Assembly (NCBI GenBank): GCA_023444705.1
Contig: JAEXMB010000036.1
Coordinates: forward strand, 1 to 5,047
DNA length: 5,047 nt
From: Pseudomonadota bacterium
GTDB lineage: Bacteria > Pseudomonadota > Alphaproteobacteria > Micavibrionales > UBA2020
Direction: 5' to 3'
The notes under the pieces were generated by a model that saw only the letters and a list, made by a program, of their open reading frames with translations, did not search any database and was not told where the DNA came from. The translations under genes and the position numbers were made by a program. Positions 5,045-5,047 of this stretch are shown here, piece by piece (the stretch's first letter is position 1; each line of letters opens with the position of its first letter).

Positions 5045-5047
5045 CTA

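Overview
The window is ordinary-looking bacterial chromosome, GC-rich (roughly 60% by eye) and densely packed. It has no RNA genes, mobile elements or CRISPR arrays that I can see. The 3' part of rsmA facing gmk, the proteobacterial style of both proteins, and the GT4 motif around Leu-Pro-Gly-Arg-Leu-Thr-Arg suggest an alphaproteobacterium. This is inference from protein style and gene neighbourhood; no rRNA marker is present. Both ends cut through genes, as at contig or window edges.

Layout. (1) 2-604 (+) is the C-terminal three quarters of the 16S rRNA dimethyltransferase RsmA, followed after 14 nt by a small unrecognised gene (619-831, +). (2) Converging on them is guanylate kinase gmk (834-1511, -), with a recognisable sigma70-like promoter and Shine-Dalgarno sequence. 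(3) A 156-nt divergent spacer (1512-1667) holds the gmk promoter and two GCATGC palindromes. (4) A two-gene + unit follows: a classical short-chain dehydrogenase (1668-2432) and, 4 nt later, an exported alpha/beta hydrolase of the HGGGW/GxSxG type (2437-3348). (5) A three-gene - unit converges on it, read from the right edge leftward: a GT4 glycosyltransferase (right edge to 4319), a short divergent GT9-like protein (4313-3558) and a tiny lipoprotein (3561-3343). The lipoprotein start overlaps the GT9-like stop as ATGA, and the last bases of the lipoprotein and hydrolase genes overlap.

How they fit together. rsmA and gmk are housekeeping genes for ribosome maturation and GMP/dGMP phosphorylation. 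The leftward unit looks like a cell-envelope glycan operon: a GDP/UDP-sugar transferase, a heptosyltransferase-fold protein and a lipoprotein that is probably outer-membrane. The SDR and the secreted esterase-like hydrolase form a separate coupled pair with unknown substrates; a link to envelope or lipid chemistry is only a guess.

The points most worth checking are: an in-frame TAG at the extreme right edge inside the conserved GT4 fold; loss of the donor-binding loop and of the Lys-Arg-Trp region in the GT9-like protein; and two unrecognised small proteins (70 aa and the 72-aa lipoprotein). I found no clear sign of a new multi-gene defence, mobile or regulatory system.
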